The notes below the pieces were generated by a model. The model was not told the origin of the DNA. It did no database searches and saw only the letters and a list, made by a program, of their open reading frames with translations. Below, in pieces: positions 1 through 8,815 of a stretch of 10,536 nt of DNA. The translations under genes and the position numbers were made by a program. Origin of the DNA: JAXGPP01 sp964436865 (GTDB taxonomy: Bacteria > Planctomycetota > Planctomycetia > Pirellulales > Thermoguttaceae). Position 1 is the stretch's first letter. Each line of letters starts with the position of its first letter. Where the stretch lies: positions 1 to 10,536 of the forward strand of contig CAYTFK010000251.1 of the NCBI GenBank assembly GCA_964436865.1, written 5' to 3'.

Positions 1-1261
<1,261 letters not shown>

Positions 1262-1289
1262 GATCGTCTGCCTCGACGGCCATCTCGAC

Positions 1290-1294
1290 AAGGA
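1290..1294 (+). promoter_or_regulatory. Ribosome binding site deciding the second M16 start
   Basis: AAGGA lies 8 bases before ATG 1303. The longer frame could begin at GTG 1258, overlapping the previous stop by 4 bases, but this would put 15 polar residues ahead of an otherwise clean signal peptide. The Shine-Dalgarno match and the signal peptide both favour 1303. Confidence 0.7.
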
Positions 1295-1302
1295 ATCCAT
1301 CC

Positions 1303-2832
1303 ATGAAATACCTGGCATTGAGCGTTGTTGCGGCTGCGACCCTTGCCCTGTCGGCCCCCGGTCACGCCCAGGAGAATCGCGGCCCCGAAATCCCGGCCGA
1401 CCAGGTCGTCCGCCTGCACGTCGCCGACGATCCGACCGTTTCCTTCCGCATCTGGTTCAAGGTCGGCGCGCAGAACGATCCGCCGGGCAAGGAGGGGTTG
1501 GCCGCGATCACGGCCGCCATGCTCACCGACGCTTCGACCCAAAAAGACAGTTACGAGACGATTCTCGACAAGCTTTTTCCGCTGGCGGGCCGCTACAGCT
1601 CGTCGGTTTCGACCGAGATGACGATTATCTCCGGCCGGATTCACCGCGACAACCTGAAGGCATTCTATCCGCTCTTCATCCAGGCGATCCTGCTGCCGGC
1701 TTTCAAGCAGGAGGATCTCGATCGGCTCAAGAGCCAGACGCTCAACTACCTGGAGAACATCCTCCGCTACGCCAGCGACGAGGATCTGGGCAAGGCCGTG
1801 CTCCAGACGTCGATTTTCGCCGGCACGCCCTATGGGCATATCACCGAGGGAACGATTGAAGCGGTCCGCAGCATCACGCTGGAAGACGTCGAGAAGTTCT
1901 ACCGCGAGCACTACACGCAAGGGAATGTGGTGATCGGCATCGGCGGAGGTTTTGAGGAGAGACTCGTCGATCGTCTCCGCCAGCATCTGGCCGACCTGCC
2001 ATCCGGCAAACCCGAACCGGTCGCTCCTCCGCAGCCGAATCCCATTGAAGGCCGGCGTGTGGTGCTGGTCGAGAAGGACGCCCCGGCAACCGCGATCAGC
2101 CTCGGCTTTCCCATCTCGGTGCTTCGCGGCTCGCGCGAGTGGTACGCCCTGGCGATCGCCAACTCGTGGCTCGGCGAGCACCGCAATTCGAGCAGCCACC
2201 TGTTTCAGGTGATCCGCGAGTCCCGCGGGCTGAATTACGGCGACTACTCCTACATCGAGCACTTCCCCGGCGGCAGCCAATTGCAGCTTCCTCCGCAGAA
2301 CGTCGCGCGGCGGCAGCAGATCTTCGAAATCTGGATCCGCCCCGTGCCTCACGAGGCTCGCCACTTCGCCCTGCGGGCCGCGATCCGCGAGCTGAAGCAC
2401 CTGGTCGAACGCGGGATGACCGAGGACGACTTCAATCTCACGCGGAAGTTCCTCAAGAACTACGTCCTGCACTACGCTCCAAGCACCATGGAGCGGTTAG
2501 GCTACGCGCTGGACGACCGTTTCTATGGCATCGAGGAGAGCCACCTCGAGCGGTTCCGCCGCATGATGGACGAAGTCACGCTCGAGGAGGTCAACGCCGC
2601 GATCAAGAAGCACCTCCAGACGGAGAACATGGTGATTACCATCGTCACCAGCGACGCCGAAGCCTTCAAGCAGTCGCTGGTCAGCGACGCGCCGAGCCCG
2701 TTCGAGTATCCCACGCCCAAACCGGAGGAGGTCCTCGCCGAGGATCGCCAGATCAGCACATTCCCGCTGGCGATCAAGCCCGAGAACGTGGAGGTCGTCC
2801 CGGTGGAGAAGCTGTTTGTGGACGGGAAATGA
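1303..2832 (+). CDS. M16 family peptidase-like subunit lacking the zinc site, exported
   Basis: The product is 509 aa from ATG 1303. It opens with a signal peptide: MKY, a hydrophobic run rich in Ala/Leu/Val, and a likely signal peptidase I site after GHA (residue 22), so it should act outside the cytoplasmic membrane. The fold is M16: a strand-rich N-terminal half, the FYREHYTQGNVVIGIGG stretch typical of the end of the first domain, then a second M16 domain. At the zinc-motif position it reads AITAA (residues 68-72) after GKEGLA, so both His ligands and the catalytic Glu are replaced. The C-terminal half keeps Arg305 and Tyr312 in IRESRGLNYG, the Arg/Tyr pair that positions substrate in M16B enzymes. 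This is the pattern of the non-zinc subunit in heterodimeric bacterial M16 proteases and mitochondrial processing peptidase. It follows the zinc-bearing partner directly. A catalytically dead chaperone-like role is less likely given the preserved pair. Confidence 0.93.
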   Translation: MKYLALSVVAAATLALSAPGHAQENRGPEIPADQVVRLHVADDPTVSFRIWFKVGAQNDPPGKEGLAAITAAMLTDASTQKDSYETILDKLFPLAGRYSSSVSTEMTIISGRIHRDNLKAFYPLFIQAILLPAFKQEDLDRLKSQTLNYLENILRYASDEDLGKAVLQTSIFAGTPYGHITEGTIEAVRSITLEDVEKFYREHYTQGNVVIGIGGGFEERLVDRLRQHLADLPSGKPEPVAPPQPNPIEGRRVVLVEKDAPATAISLGFPISVLRGSREWYALAIANSWLGEHRNSSSHLFQVIRESRGLNYGDYSYIEHFPGGSQLQLPPQNVARRQQIFEIWIRPVPHEARHFALRAAIRELKHLVERGMTEDDFNLTRKFLKNYVLHYAPSTMERLGYALDDRFYGIEESHLERFRRMMDEVTLEEVNAAIKKHLQTENMVITIVTSDAEAFKQSLVSDAPSPFEYPTPKPEEVLAEDRQISTFPLAIKPENVEVVPVEKLFVDGK

Positions 2833-2992
2833 CAAAGGCCAAATACCGAATGACGAAAGAAGCACCAAGGCCCAAGCACCAGTGACCAATAGGGGCCCGC
2901 AGTTCAACCCTTGGTCATTGGGATTTGGTCATTGGTGCTTCGTCCTTCTTCCGCATTCGGGCTTTCGCTTTCGACATTCCTTCGTCATTCGT
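2833..2992. repeat. Nested inverted-repeat element filling a convergent intergenic gap
   Basis: This 160-base gap lies between two convergent stop codons and holds no gene. It is built from variants of an 11-mer TTsGTCATTsG. TTGGTCATTGG occurs twice in direct orientation (2911-2921 and 2925-2935, a 14-base period). TTCGTCATTCG at 2981-2991 has its exact reverse complement at 2847-2857. An inner pair of 16-base arms (2874-2889 and 2925-2940) matches at 15 positions, the exception being a G that could wobble-pair with U in RNA. A third, imperfect pairing joins 2846-2862 to 2945-2960. The element starts 14 bases after one stop and ends 2 bases before the other. It is less GC-rich than the flanking genes. 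It could serve as a bidirectional transcription end, but no T-tract was found and it resembles a dispersed repeat family. The repeats are seen directly; the function is inference. Confidence 0.75.
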
Positions 2993-4111
2993 TCATTGGC
3001 GCGTCGAAAACTTTGCCACCATCACGTGGCGATACGTCTGGCCGGGTCGGAGCACGACGCTCGGCCAGTCGTCGTGGTGGATCGAATCGGGGAAGTTCTG
3101 CGTCTCGAGGCAGAAGCCGTTGTACTGCTGGTACACGGCGCCGCCCTTGCCCGTCTCGGTGCCGTCCAAGAAGTTGCCCGTGTAGAACTGCACTCCCGGC
3201 TTGTCGCAGTACAGTTCCAGTTGCCGGCCCGACTTCGGGTCATACGCCCTGGCGGCCAGCTTCATCGCGTACGGCTCGCCGTTCAGCACGAAGTTGTGAT
3301 CGTAGCCGATCGGATCTCCGCCCACCTTTTTCAGGTCCTGCCCGATGGGCTTCGGCTTGGTGAAGTCGAAAGGTGTGCCGGCGACCGGCGCAAGTTCGCC
3401 GGTCGGGATCAGCTTCTCGTTGACTGGCGTGTAGCGGTCGGCATTGAGCATCATCTCGGTGCCGAGGATGTCGCCTGAGTTGTGCCCGGCGAGATTCCAG
3501 TAGGTGTGCTGCGCGAGATTGACGATCGTGGTCGCGTCGGTCGACGCCGTCATTTCGATCTTCAATTCGTTCTTGTTGGTGAGCACGTAGCTCACTGAAG
3601 CCTGCACCTGGCCGGGATAGTTCTCTTCGCCATTGGGTGAAGTTCGCTTCAGGACGATTCCCGGCCCTTCCGGCGTATTGAGTGGTTCGGCGTGCCAGAC
3701 ATGCTTGTCGAAGCCCTTGAAGCCGCCGTGCAGGTGCTGCTCACCGTCGTTCTGCGCAAGCTGGTATGACTTCCCCTCGAGGGTAAACCTTCCGTCGGCG
3801 ATGCGGTTGGCCGAACGGCCCACCAACGCGCCGAAGTACGGGTGTCCGGCAATGTAGCCGTCGAGGCTTTCGAAACCGAGGACGATGTCGGCCGGCTTGC
3901 CGTCGCGATCGGGCACGTGCAGCTCGGTGATGATCGCGCCGAAGTTGGTCACCTTCATCACCAGTCCGGCGTCGTTGGCGATCGTAAACAGTTTGACCGG
4001 CTTGCCGTCGATCGTTCCCCAATCGACGGCCGAGATCTCGCTTGCCATGCTGTAACCTCCCAGGCAGGCCGCCAAAACGGTTGCGGCAAGAATCGGTGTT
4101 GTTCGCGGCAT
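2993..4111 (-). CDS. galM: Aldose 1-epimerase (mutarotase), exported or lipoprotein
   Basis: The product is 372 aa and interconverts the alpha and beta anomers of aldoses such as glucose and galactose. The GalM fold is complete: GRSANRI (98-104), HLHGG with His128, AQHTYWNL with the likely general acid His202, YDHNFV with Asp271, and CLETQNFPDS with the likely catalytic base Glu336. The start is ATG 4111, chosen because AAGGAG (4119-4124) stands 7 bases upstream; an in-frame ATG at 4150 would add 13 residues ahead of the signal sequence. Residues 1-16 read MPR, a hydrophobic stretch, then LAAC, a good lipobox with Cys16, so the protein may be lipid-anchored; cleavage after SMA (residue 23) by signal peptidase I is the alternative. 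Many bacterial mutarotases are cytoplasmic, so export implies work on sugars released outside the inner membrane. It lies 84 bases downstream of the nucleotidyltransferase gene on the same strand. Confidence 0.95.
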   Translation of the reverse strand: MPRTTPILAATVLAACLGGYSMASEISAVDWGTIDGKPVKLFTIANDAGLVMKVTNFGAIITELHVPDRDGKPADIVLGFESLDGYIAGHPYFGALVGRSANRIADGRFTLEGKSYQLAQNDGEQHLHGGFKGFDKHVWHAEPLNTPEGPGIVLKRTSPNGEENYPGQVQASVSYVLTNKNELKIEMTASTDATTIVNLAQHTYWNLAGHNSGDILGTEMMLNADRYTPVNEKLIPTGELAPVAGTPFDFTKPKPIGQDLKKVGGDPIGYDHNFVLNGEPYAMKLAARAYDPKSGRQLELYCDKPGVQFYTGNFLDGTETGKGGAVYQQYNGFCLETQNFPDSIHHDDWPSVVLRPGQTYRHVMVAKFSTRQ

Positions 4112-4156
4112 TGGAACGCTCCTTGAGTAGACTCGCGTCACGTGGTGCAACCACTC

Positions 4157-4185
4157 AGGATAATCACCCGCTCCTGGCCGGGCAA
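4157..4185 (-). promoter_or_regulatory. Possible promoter for galM
   Basis: On the minus strand TTGCCC (4180-4185) and TATCCT (4157-4162) are spaced by 17 bases in the gap between the nucleotidyltransferase stop and galM. Each hexamer matches the sigma70 consensus at 4 of 6 positions, so this is weak. A 5-bp hairpin (4142-4154, GTGGT/ACCAC) lies just downstream of it. Confidence 0.25.
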
Positions 4186-4195
4186 CCTGCGGCGG

Positions 4196-4852
4196 TTAAC
4201 GGTCGAGTTCTTCGGCGGCCCGAGCGGCCAACTCGTCAAACCGCGAAAGATAGAGCGGGTGGACGTCTCCCAGGTGCTGCCGGATGTGGTCGATCTGGTC
4301 GGCGTTAGCGCGGATCAGTTCGACAACATCGTTGTCGTCGCGTGTCCGGCCAGCCGCCAGCTTCAGTTCCACCAGTCCCGGCAAGTGGATGTAGCGCAAT
4401 GCTGATTCCCCCGCACCCAGCCGCGAGGGATGCGGGATGGTCGTAGGAGCCAGCCGCGCCGGCGTGCCCGGCGTCGCACCTTCGGGCAGGAAATCGACCT
4501 CGATGCCGGTCTCCCGATGATGCAGCTTCGGCCAGCGCCCCGCGGGCCTTGACAGTACATCGAACCCCGCAATGGGCGCAGCTCGCAAAAGACCATCCAT
4601 GGCCGCGGCGGGCACGACGACATCGACGTCCTGCGTAACGCGGCCCAGGTAACCGTGCCGCCACACGGCCCAGCCGCCCGCGACCACGGCCGGGCACCGC
4701 ACGGCGCCCAGCAGGCGATCCAGGCCGGCGATCACGCGACCATAGCGACCCGGCAGATCTTGCGGCTCAAGCATCGCGTGCCGTCCTGTGCGAAGTATGT
4801 CGGCCAACTCCAGTTGAGCGGTCAGAAGGTGTGGCGTCATGACGGGGGCCAT
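4196..4852 (-). CDS. Nucleotidyltransferase-fold protein (AbiEii/MNT-like)
   Basis: The product is 218 aa. The central region has the nucleotidyltransferase signature: VVAGGWAVWRHG (57-68, the GG motif), then TQDVDVVV with Asp75 and Asp77, and a third acidic residue in GIEVDFLP (Asp120). The C-terminal part reads LPGLVELKLAAGRTRDDNDVVELIRA (158-183), the helical segment typical of small bacterial nucleotidyltransferases related to AbiEii toxins and MNT proteins. All three metal-binding acids are present, so it could be active, transferring a nucleotide to an unknown protein or RNA. ATG 4852 was chosen because GGAG lies 8 bases upstream and a TATAAT box lies beyond it; the frame stays open further upstream, but that stretch lies antisense to the acetyltransferase gene. 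No cognate antitoxin (AbiEi or HEPN type) is adjacent, so toxin-antitoxin function is not supported. The substrate is unknown. Confidence 0.82.
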   Translation of the reverse strand: MAPVMTPHLLTAQLELADILRTGRHAMLEPQDLPGRYGRVIAGLDRLLGAVRCPAVVAGGWAVWRHGYLGRVTQDVDVVVPAAAMDGLLRAAPIAGFDVLSRPAGRWPKLHHRETGIEVDFLPEGATPGTPARLAPTTIPHPSRLGAGESALRYIHLPGLVELKLAAGRTRDDNDVVELIRANADQIDHIRQHLGDVHPLYLSRFDELAARAAEELDR

Positions 4853-4870
4853 CGATCTTTCTCCACTCCT

Positions 4871-4876
4871 ATTATA
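4871..4876 (-). promoter_or_regulatory. -10 box (TATAAT) of the nucleotidyltransferase gene
   Basis: A perfect TATAAT on the minus strand lies 18 bases before the start codon at 4852. No good -35 hexamer is visible at the standard spacing (CGCAGG is found there). With so short a leader, the GGAG ribosome site would be close to the transcript's 5' end. Confidence 0.4.
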
Positions 4877-4929
4877 GCCAAACGATCCGCTACCCTGCGA
4901 TAATGCTCCTTGGATGAACACACCTTGCT

Positions 4930-4934
4930 GGAGG
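4930..4934 (+). promoter_or_regulatory. Ribosome binding site deciding the GNAT start
   Basis: GGAGG lies 6 bases before GTG 4941. The upstream in-frame ATG at 4914 has no clear Shine-Dalgarno sequence before it and would add nine residues (MNTPCWRPP) that do not look like part of the domain. Confidence 0.6.
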
Positions 4935-4940
4935 CCGCCC

Positions 4941-5354
4941 GTGGATATCTCGTACCAGCTCGAACCGGAACTCGAACCGGCAGAAATGATCGGCCTTTTG
5001 GTCCGCTCGACGCTGGCCGAGCGGCGGCCGATCGATGAACCCGGAACAATCCAGGACATGATCCGCCACGCCGATATCGTGCTCACTGCCCGGATCGATG
5101 GGAAGCTCGTGGGGCTTTCTCGAGCGATCACCGACTTCAGCTATTGCACGTATCTCTCAGATCTCGCCGTGGATGAAGCCTTCCAACGCCGCGGGATCGG
5201 CCGCGAGCTCATCGCGCGGACTCACGCCGCGGCCGGCCTCGACACGACGCTCATCCTGCTGGCCGCGCCAAAGGCCGAGAACTACTATCCGCACATCGGC
5301 CTGGAGCGGCACAACTCGTGCTGGATCATCCGCCGCCAGCCGCGAACCAAGTAG
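4941..5354 (+). CDS. GNAT family N-acetyltransferase
   Basis: The product is 137 aa from GTG 4941, a size typical of a single GNAT domain. These enzymes move an acetyl group from acetyl-CoA to an amine on a small molecule or protein. The acetyl-CoA-binding motif A is clear: YLSDLAVDEAFQRRGIGREL (71-90), with the pyrophosphate loop RRGIGR at 83-88. Motif B follows as LLAAPKAENYYPHIGLERH (106-124), with the usual YYPHIGL end. The N-terminal part (RSTLAERRPIDEP) resembles a widespread uncharacterised small GNAT group. The gene is divergent from the nucleotidyltransferase, with 88 bases between the starts, and convergent with carB. The substrate cannot be read from sequence. Family assignment is firm; ATG 4914 remains a possible start. 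Confidence 0.9.
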   Translation: MDISYQLEPELEPAEMIGLLVRSTLAERRPIDEPGTIQDMIRHADIVLTARIDGKLVGLSRAITDFSYCTYLSDLAVDEAFQRRGIGRELIARTHAAAGLDTTLILLAAPKAENYYPHIGLERHNSCWIIRRQPRTK

Positions 5355-5356
5355 GC

Positions 5357-5375
5357 TGCCGCTTCACCAGCGGCA
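5357..5375 (+). terminator. Hairpin after the GNAT gene
   Basis: TGCCGC and GCGGCA form a 6-bp stem around a 7-base loop, beginning 3 bases after the GNAT stop. No T-tract follows, so an intrinsic terminator of the classical kind is doubtful. Confidence 0.35.
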
Positions 5376-5399
5376 CTCGGCACCCATCGAACGTAGAGT

Positions 5400-5418
5400 G
5401 TCCGCAGGGGCTGCGGAC
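5400..5418. terminator. GC-rich perfect hairpin between convergent genes
   Basis: GTCCGCAG and CTGCGGAC form a perfect 8-bp stem with a GGG loop, only 5 bases beyond the carB stop. Outer AGT/ACT can extend the stem past a 2-base bulge. It is symmetrical and could end transcription from both the GNAT gene and carB, but there is no U-tract on either side. The framing AGTG...CCACT also resembles dispersed intergenic hairpins I associate with planctomycete genomes. Confidence 0.45.
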
Positions 5419-5423
5419 CCACT

Positions 5424-8400
5424 TCATGTCCGTTCGGCTGGGGTGTCCGCCGACGCGTCTGGAGACGGGCCGCGTTTGCGGCCGTACTGCGAAAACCGGT
5501 CCTGCACCGCCTGGACGCCGAACTCTTCTTCGCGGAGGGCTTCCATCGCCTTGACCGCCGCATCGGCCGCCTGCAGCGTGGTGATGCAGGGGATCCGGTG
5601 GGTGACCGCGGCGGCCCGGATCCGCCCCTCGTCGGTTCGGGCGCCCTTGCCGCTGGGCGTGTTGACGACAAGCTGCAGATTGCCGTCGCGCATGTAGTCA
5701 ATCAAATTCGGGTGGCCGTGCTGGAGCTTTTTCACCCGTTCCACCTTGATCCCCGCCTCCTCGAGCCGCTGCGCGGTGCCCCGCGTGGCCAGGAGCTCGA
5801 AGCCCAACGCCTCCATTCGCCTGGCCAATCCCACGATGTGGTCCTTGGCACGGTCGGCAACGCTGATGAAGACCTTGCCACGCTGGGGGAGCACGGTGCC
5901 GGCGGCGATCTGGCTCTTGGCGAAGGCGATCGAGAACCGGTCGCTCACCCCCATCACTTCGCCAGTCGACTTCATCTCCGGCCCCAGCACGATGTCCACT
6001 CCGGCAAACTTGCTGAACGGAAACACGGCTTCCTTAATAGAGACATAAGCCGGGATCGGCTCACGATTCCAGCCTTGCTCGGCCAGCGGCACGCCGACCA
6101 TTACCTTGGCCGCCGCCTTCGCCAGCGCCACACCGGTGGCCTTGGAGACGAAGGGCACCGTGCGGCTGGCCCGCGGATTGACCTCCAGCACGTAGACCAC
6201 CGGGCGGCCGTCCTCCCGTTTCACCGCGAACTGGATGTTCATCAACCCTTTGACCTTAAGCTCGCGGGCCAGCTTGTGCGTGGCTTCGCGAATTTCCTGC
6301 ACAACCGGTCCCGGCAGGCTATAGGGCGGAATCGCGCAGGCCGAATCGCCCGAGTGCACACCGGCCTCCTCGATATGCTCCATAATTCCGGCCACGATTA
6401 CGTCCTGGCCGTCGGCAATCGCGTCGACGTCGACCTCGGTGGCGTCTTCCAGGAAGCGGTCGATGAGCACCGGCTGGCCCTGGGCCACCAGGAAGGCCTC
6501 GGCCACGAACCGCTCGAACTGCGCCGCATCGTAGCAGATCTCCATCGCCCGGCCGCCCAGGACGAAGCTCGGCCGCACCAGGGCCGGGAACCCGATTCGC
6601 GCCACCTCGGCCCGCGCTTGGGCCAGCGTGCGGGCGATGCCGCTGGCGGGCTGCCGCAGACCGAGCCGTTCCAGCACGTTGCGGAACTTCTCGCGGTCCT
6701 CGGCGTCCTCGATCGTGTCGACGCTCGTCCCCACGATCGGCACTCCGGCGTTCGACAGGGCCCGCGCCAGGTTCAACGGCGTCTGGCCGCCAAACTGCAC
6801 GATCACCCCCTCCGGCTCAACCCGGTCGAAGATGTTCAGCACGTCTTCCGTGGTCAATGGCTCGAAGAACAACAGATCGCTCGTGTCGTAATCGGTCGAG
6901 ACGGTCTCCGGGTTCGAGTTGACCATGATCGACTCGATGCCCAACTCGCGCAGCGCGAAGCTCGCATGGCAGCAGCAGTAGTCGAACTCGATCCCCTGGC
7001 CGATGCGGTTCGGCCCGCCGCCGAGAATCATCACCCGTTTGCGCCCCGGCTGCTTGGGCGGCGTCTCGTCCTCGTCCTCATACGTCGAGTAGTAGTAGGG
7101 CGTGTAGGCCTCGAATTCGGCGGCACACGTATCGACCGATTTGAAGGTGGCGACGATCCCGCGACGCTTGCGCTCGGCACGGATGTCGAGTTCCGTCATG
7201 CCGAAGATGTAGGAAAGCTGGCGGTCGGAGAACCCGAATTGCTTCGCCTCGCGCAGCAGGGCGTCGCTCGTATTCGCGAGGCTTCCCTGCCGGCGGAGCG
7301 TCTCCTCCATCTCGACGATCTCCGCCAGGTTGTCGAGAAACCACGGGTCGATGCCGGTGATCTCGTGGATTTCCTCGACCGACAAGCCGTACTTGATCGC
7401 GTAGCGGATGTGCGGCACTCTTTCGGCGTTCGGCACCGAGAGCCTGGCGATGACGTCCTCGAGCGCCGGCTGTTCAGGCGTACCCCACAGGTCCTTTCCG
7501 TCGCAGCCGAAACCGAAGGCCCCGACCTCCAGGCCGCGAAGCGCCTTCTGGAACGACTCCTTGAACGTCCGCCCGATCGCCATTGTCTCGCCGACGCTCT
7601 TCATCTGCGTGGTGAGCGTGGGGTTGGCCTCGGGGAACTTCTCGAACGCGAACCGCGGGATCTTCGTCACCACGTAGTCGATCGTCGGCTCGAAGCAGGC
7701 CATCGTCTCGCGGGTAATGTCGTTGGGCAGTTCGTGCAGCCGGTAGCCGATTGCCAGCTTGGCGGCGATCTTGGCGATGGGGAAGCCGGTCGCTTTCGAG
7801 GCCAGGGCGCTGGAGCGGCTCACCCGGGGATTCATTTCGATCACCACCATCCGGCCCGTCTTCGGATCGATGGCGAACTGGATGTTCGACCCGCCCGTCT
7901 CGACTCCAATCTCGCGAATGACGGCGATCGAGGCGTCGCGCATCCGCTGGTATTCCTTGTCGGTGAGCGTCTGCGCCGGGGCGACGGTAATCGAGTCGCC
8001 CGTGTGAACCCCCATCGCGTCGAAATTCTCGATCGCGCAGATGATCACGACATTGTCGTCCTTGTCGCGCATCACCTCCATCTCGAACTCTTTCCACCCC
8101 AGGACCGATTCCTCCAGGAGCACCTCGCCGATCGGCGAGGCGGCCAGTCCCTGGCCCACGAGTTCGTCGAACGTCTCCTTGTTGTAGGCCACGGCCGAAC
8201 CGGTGCCGCCGAGCGTGAAGCTGGGGCGAACGACGCAGGGCAGGCCGATCTCCTGCACCACCCGGCGGGCCTCGTCGAGGCTGTTCACCGTCTCGCCGCG
8301 GCAGACCTCCAGCCCGATCTTCTCCATCGCCGCTTTGAAGCGGTGGCGGTCCTCGGCCTTGTCGATCACGTCGGCGCTGGCGCCGATCATCTCCACGCCG

Positions 8401-8732
8401 AACTTTTCCAGCACTCCGTGCCGTGCCAGGTCCATGGCCAGGTTCAGCCCGGTCTGGCCGCCGAGTGTCGGGAGGATCGCATCAGGCCGCTCACGCTCGA
8501 TCACCTTGGCCACAATTTCCCAGGTGAGGGGCTCGATGTACGTGCGGTCGGCCATCTCCGGATCGGTCATGATCGTGGCCGGATTGGAGTTGATGAGGAC
8601 GACCTCGTACCCCTCCTCCCGCAATGCCTTGCAGGCCTGCGTGCCGGAATAGTCGAACTCGCACGCCTGGCCGATGATGATCGGCCCGGAACCGATCAGG
8701 AGGATCTTGTGGATATCGTCGCGACGCGGCAC
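5424..8732 (-). CDS. carB: Carbamoyl-phosphate synthase large subunit
   Basis: The product is 1102 aa (E. coli CarB has 1073). It makes carbamoyl phosphate from bicarbonate, two ATP and ammonia passed from the glutaminase CarA, feeding pyrimidine and arginine synthesis in the cytoplasm. Both homologous halves are intact. The first ATP-grasp unit spans about 1-400 (GSGPIIIGQACEFDYSG at 14-30, RPSFTLGGTGSA at 169-180, EMNPRVSRSSALASKATG at 299-316). An oligomerisation domain runs to about 555. The second unit spans about 565-940 (GGGPNRIGQGIEFDY at 571-585, RPSFVLGGRAMEI at 720-732, EVNPRASRTVPFVSKATG at 850-867). An MGS-type allosteric domain covers about 952-1065, with NTPSGKG at 1024-1030. 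The last ~20 residues are a polar Pro/Ala-rich tail beyond the usual end. The start is GTG 8732, with AAGGA 8 bases upstream. carA is not in the window. A promoter and leader hairpin lie in the spacer behind it. Confidence 0.98.
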   Translation of the reverse strand: MPRRDDIHKILLIGSGPIIIGQACEFDYSGTQACKALREEGYEVVLINSNPATIMTDPEMADRTYIEPLTWEIVAKVIERERPDAILPTLGGQTGLNLAMDLARHGVLEKFGVEMIGASADVIDKAEDRHRFKAAMEKIGLEVCRGETVNSLDEARRVVQEIGLPCVVRPSFTLGGTGSAVAYNKETFDELVGQGLAASPIGEVLLEESVLGWKEFEMEVMRDKDDNVVIICAIENFDAMGVHTGDSITVAPAQTLTDKEYQRMRDASIAVIREIGVETGGSNIQFAIDPKTGRMVVIEMNPRVSRSSALASKATGFPIAKIAAKLAIGYRLHELPNDITRETMACFEPTIDYVVTKIPRFAFEKFPEANPTLTTQMKSVGETMAIGRTFKESFQKALRGLEVGAFGFGCDGKDLWGTPEQPALEDVIARLSVPNAERVPHIRYAIKYGLSVEEIHEITGIDPWFLDNLAEIVEMEETLRRQGSLANTSDALLREAKQFGFSDRQLSYIFGMTELDIRAERKRRGIVATFKSVDTCAAEFEAYTPYYYSTYEDEDETPPKQPGRKRVMILGGGPNRIGQGIEFDYCCCHASFALRELGIESIMVNSNPETVSTDYDTSDLLFFEPLTTEDVLNIFDRVEPEGVIVQFGGQTPLNLARALSNAGVPIVGTSVDTIEDAEDREKFRNVLERLGLRQPASGIARTLAQARAEVARIGFPALVRPSFVLGGRAMEICYDAAQFERFVAEAFLVAQGQPVLIDRFLEDATEVDVDAIADGQDVIVAGIMEHIEEAGVHSGDSACAIPPYSLPGPVVQEIREATHKLARELKVKGLMNIQFAVKREDGRPVVYVLEVNPRASRTVPFVSKATGVALAKAAAKVMVGVPLAEQGWNREPIPAYVSIKEAVFPFSKFAGVDIVLGPEMKSTGEVMGVSDRFSIAFAKSQIAAGTVLPQRGKVFISVADRAKDHIVGLARRMEALGFELLATRGTAQRLEEAGIKVERVKKLQHGHPNLIDYMRDGNLQLVVNTPSGKGARTDEGRIRAAAVTHRIPCITTLQAADAAVKAMEALREEEFGVQAVQDRFSQYGRKRGPSPDASADTPAERT

Positions 8733-8767
8733 GTGGAGCTTCCTTCCGCAGACTCGGCAGTTTCACC

Positions 8768-8796
8768 CGACGCGCGCAGTATGTCCACCCGCGTCG
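8768..8796 (-). promoter_or_regulatory. Leader hairpin upstream of carB
   Basis: CGACGCG and CGCGTCG form a perfect 7-bp GC-rich stem with a 15-base loop, inside the predicted carB leader and about 35 bases before the GTG start. It leaves the ribosome site free. It may be a regulatory leader structure, but no U-tract, PyrR-type motif or leader peptide was recognised. Confidence 0.35.
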
Positions 8797-8815
8797 AGCT
8801 GTGTAAAATCCTCCG

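Noticed and set aside
2816..3478. Open frames on the plus strand running from the repeat into galM
   Set aside because: They are antisense to galM and cross the intergenic repeat; no ribosome site or recognisable domain.
4142..4154. Hairpin GTGGT/ACCAC as terminator of the nucleotidyltransferase gene
   Set aside because: The stem is only 5 bp with no T-tract and lies in the likely galM leader.
4196..4852. Complete AbiE-type abortive infection or toxin-antitoxin module
   Set aside because: Only the nucleotidyltransferase fold is present. The neighbours are a mutarotase and a GNAT enzyme, with no AbiEi-like or HEPN partner.
4853..5131. N-terminal extension of the nucleotidyltransferase frame
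   Set aside because: These 93 codons are antisense to the GNAT gene, are Ser-rich with no domain, and lie upstream of a well-placed ribosome site and TATAAT box.
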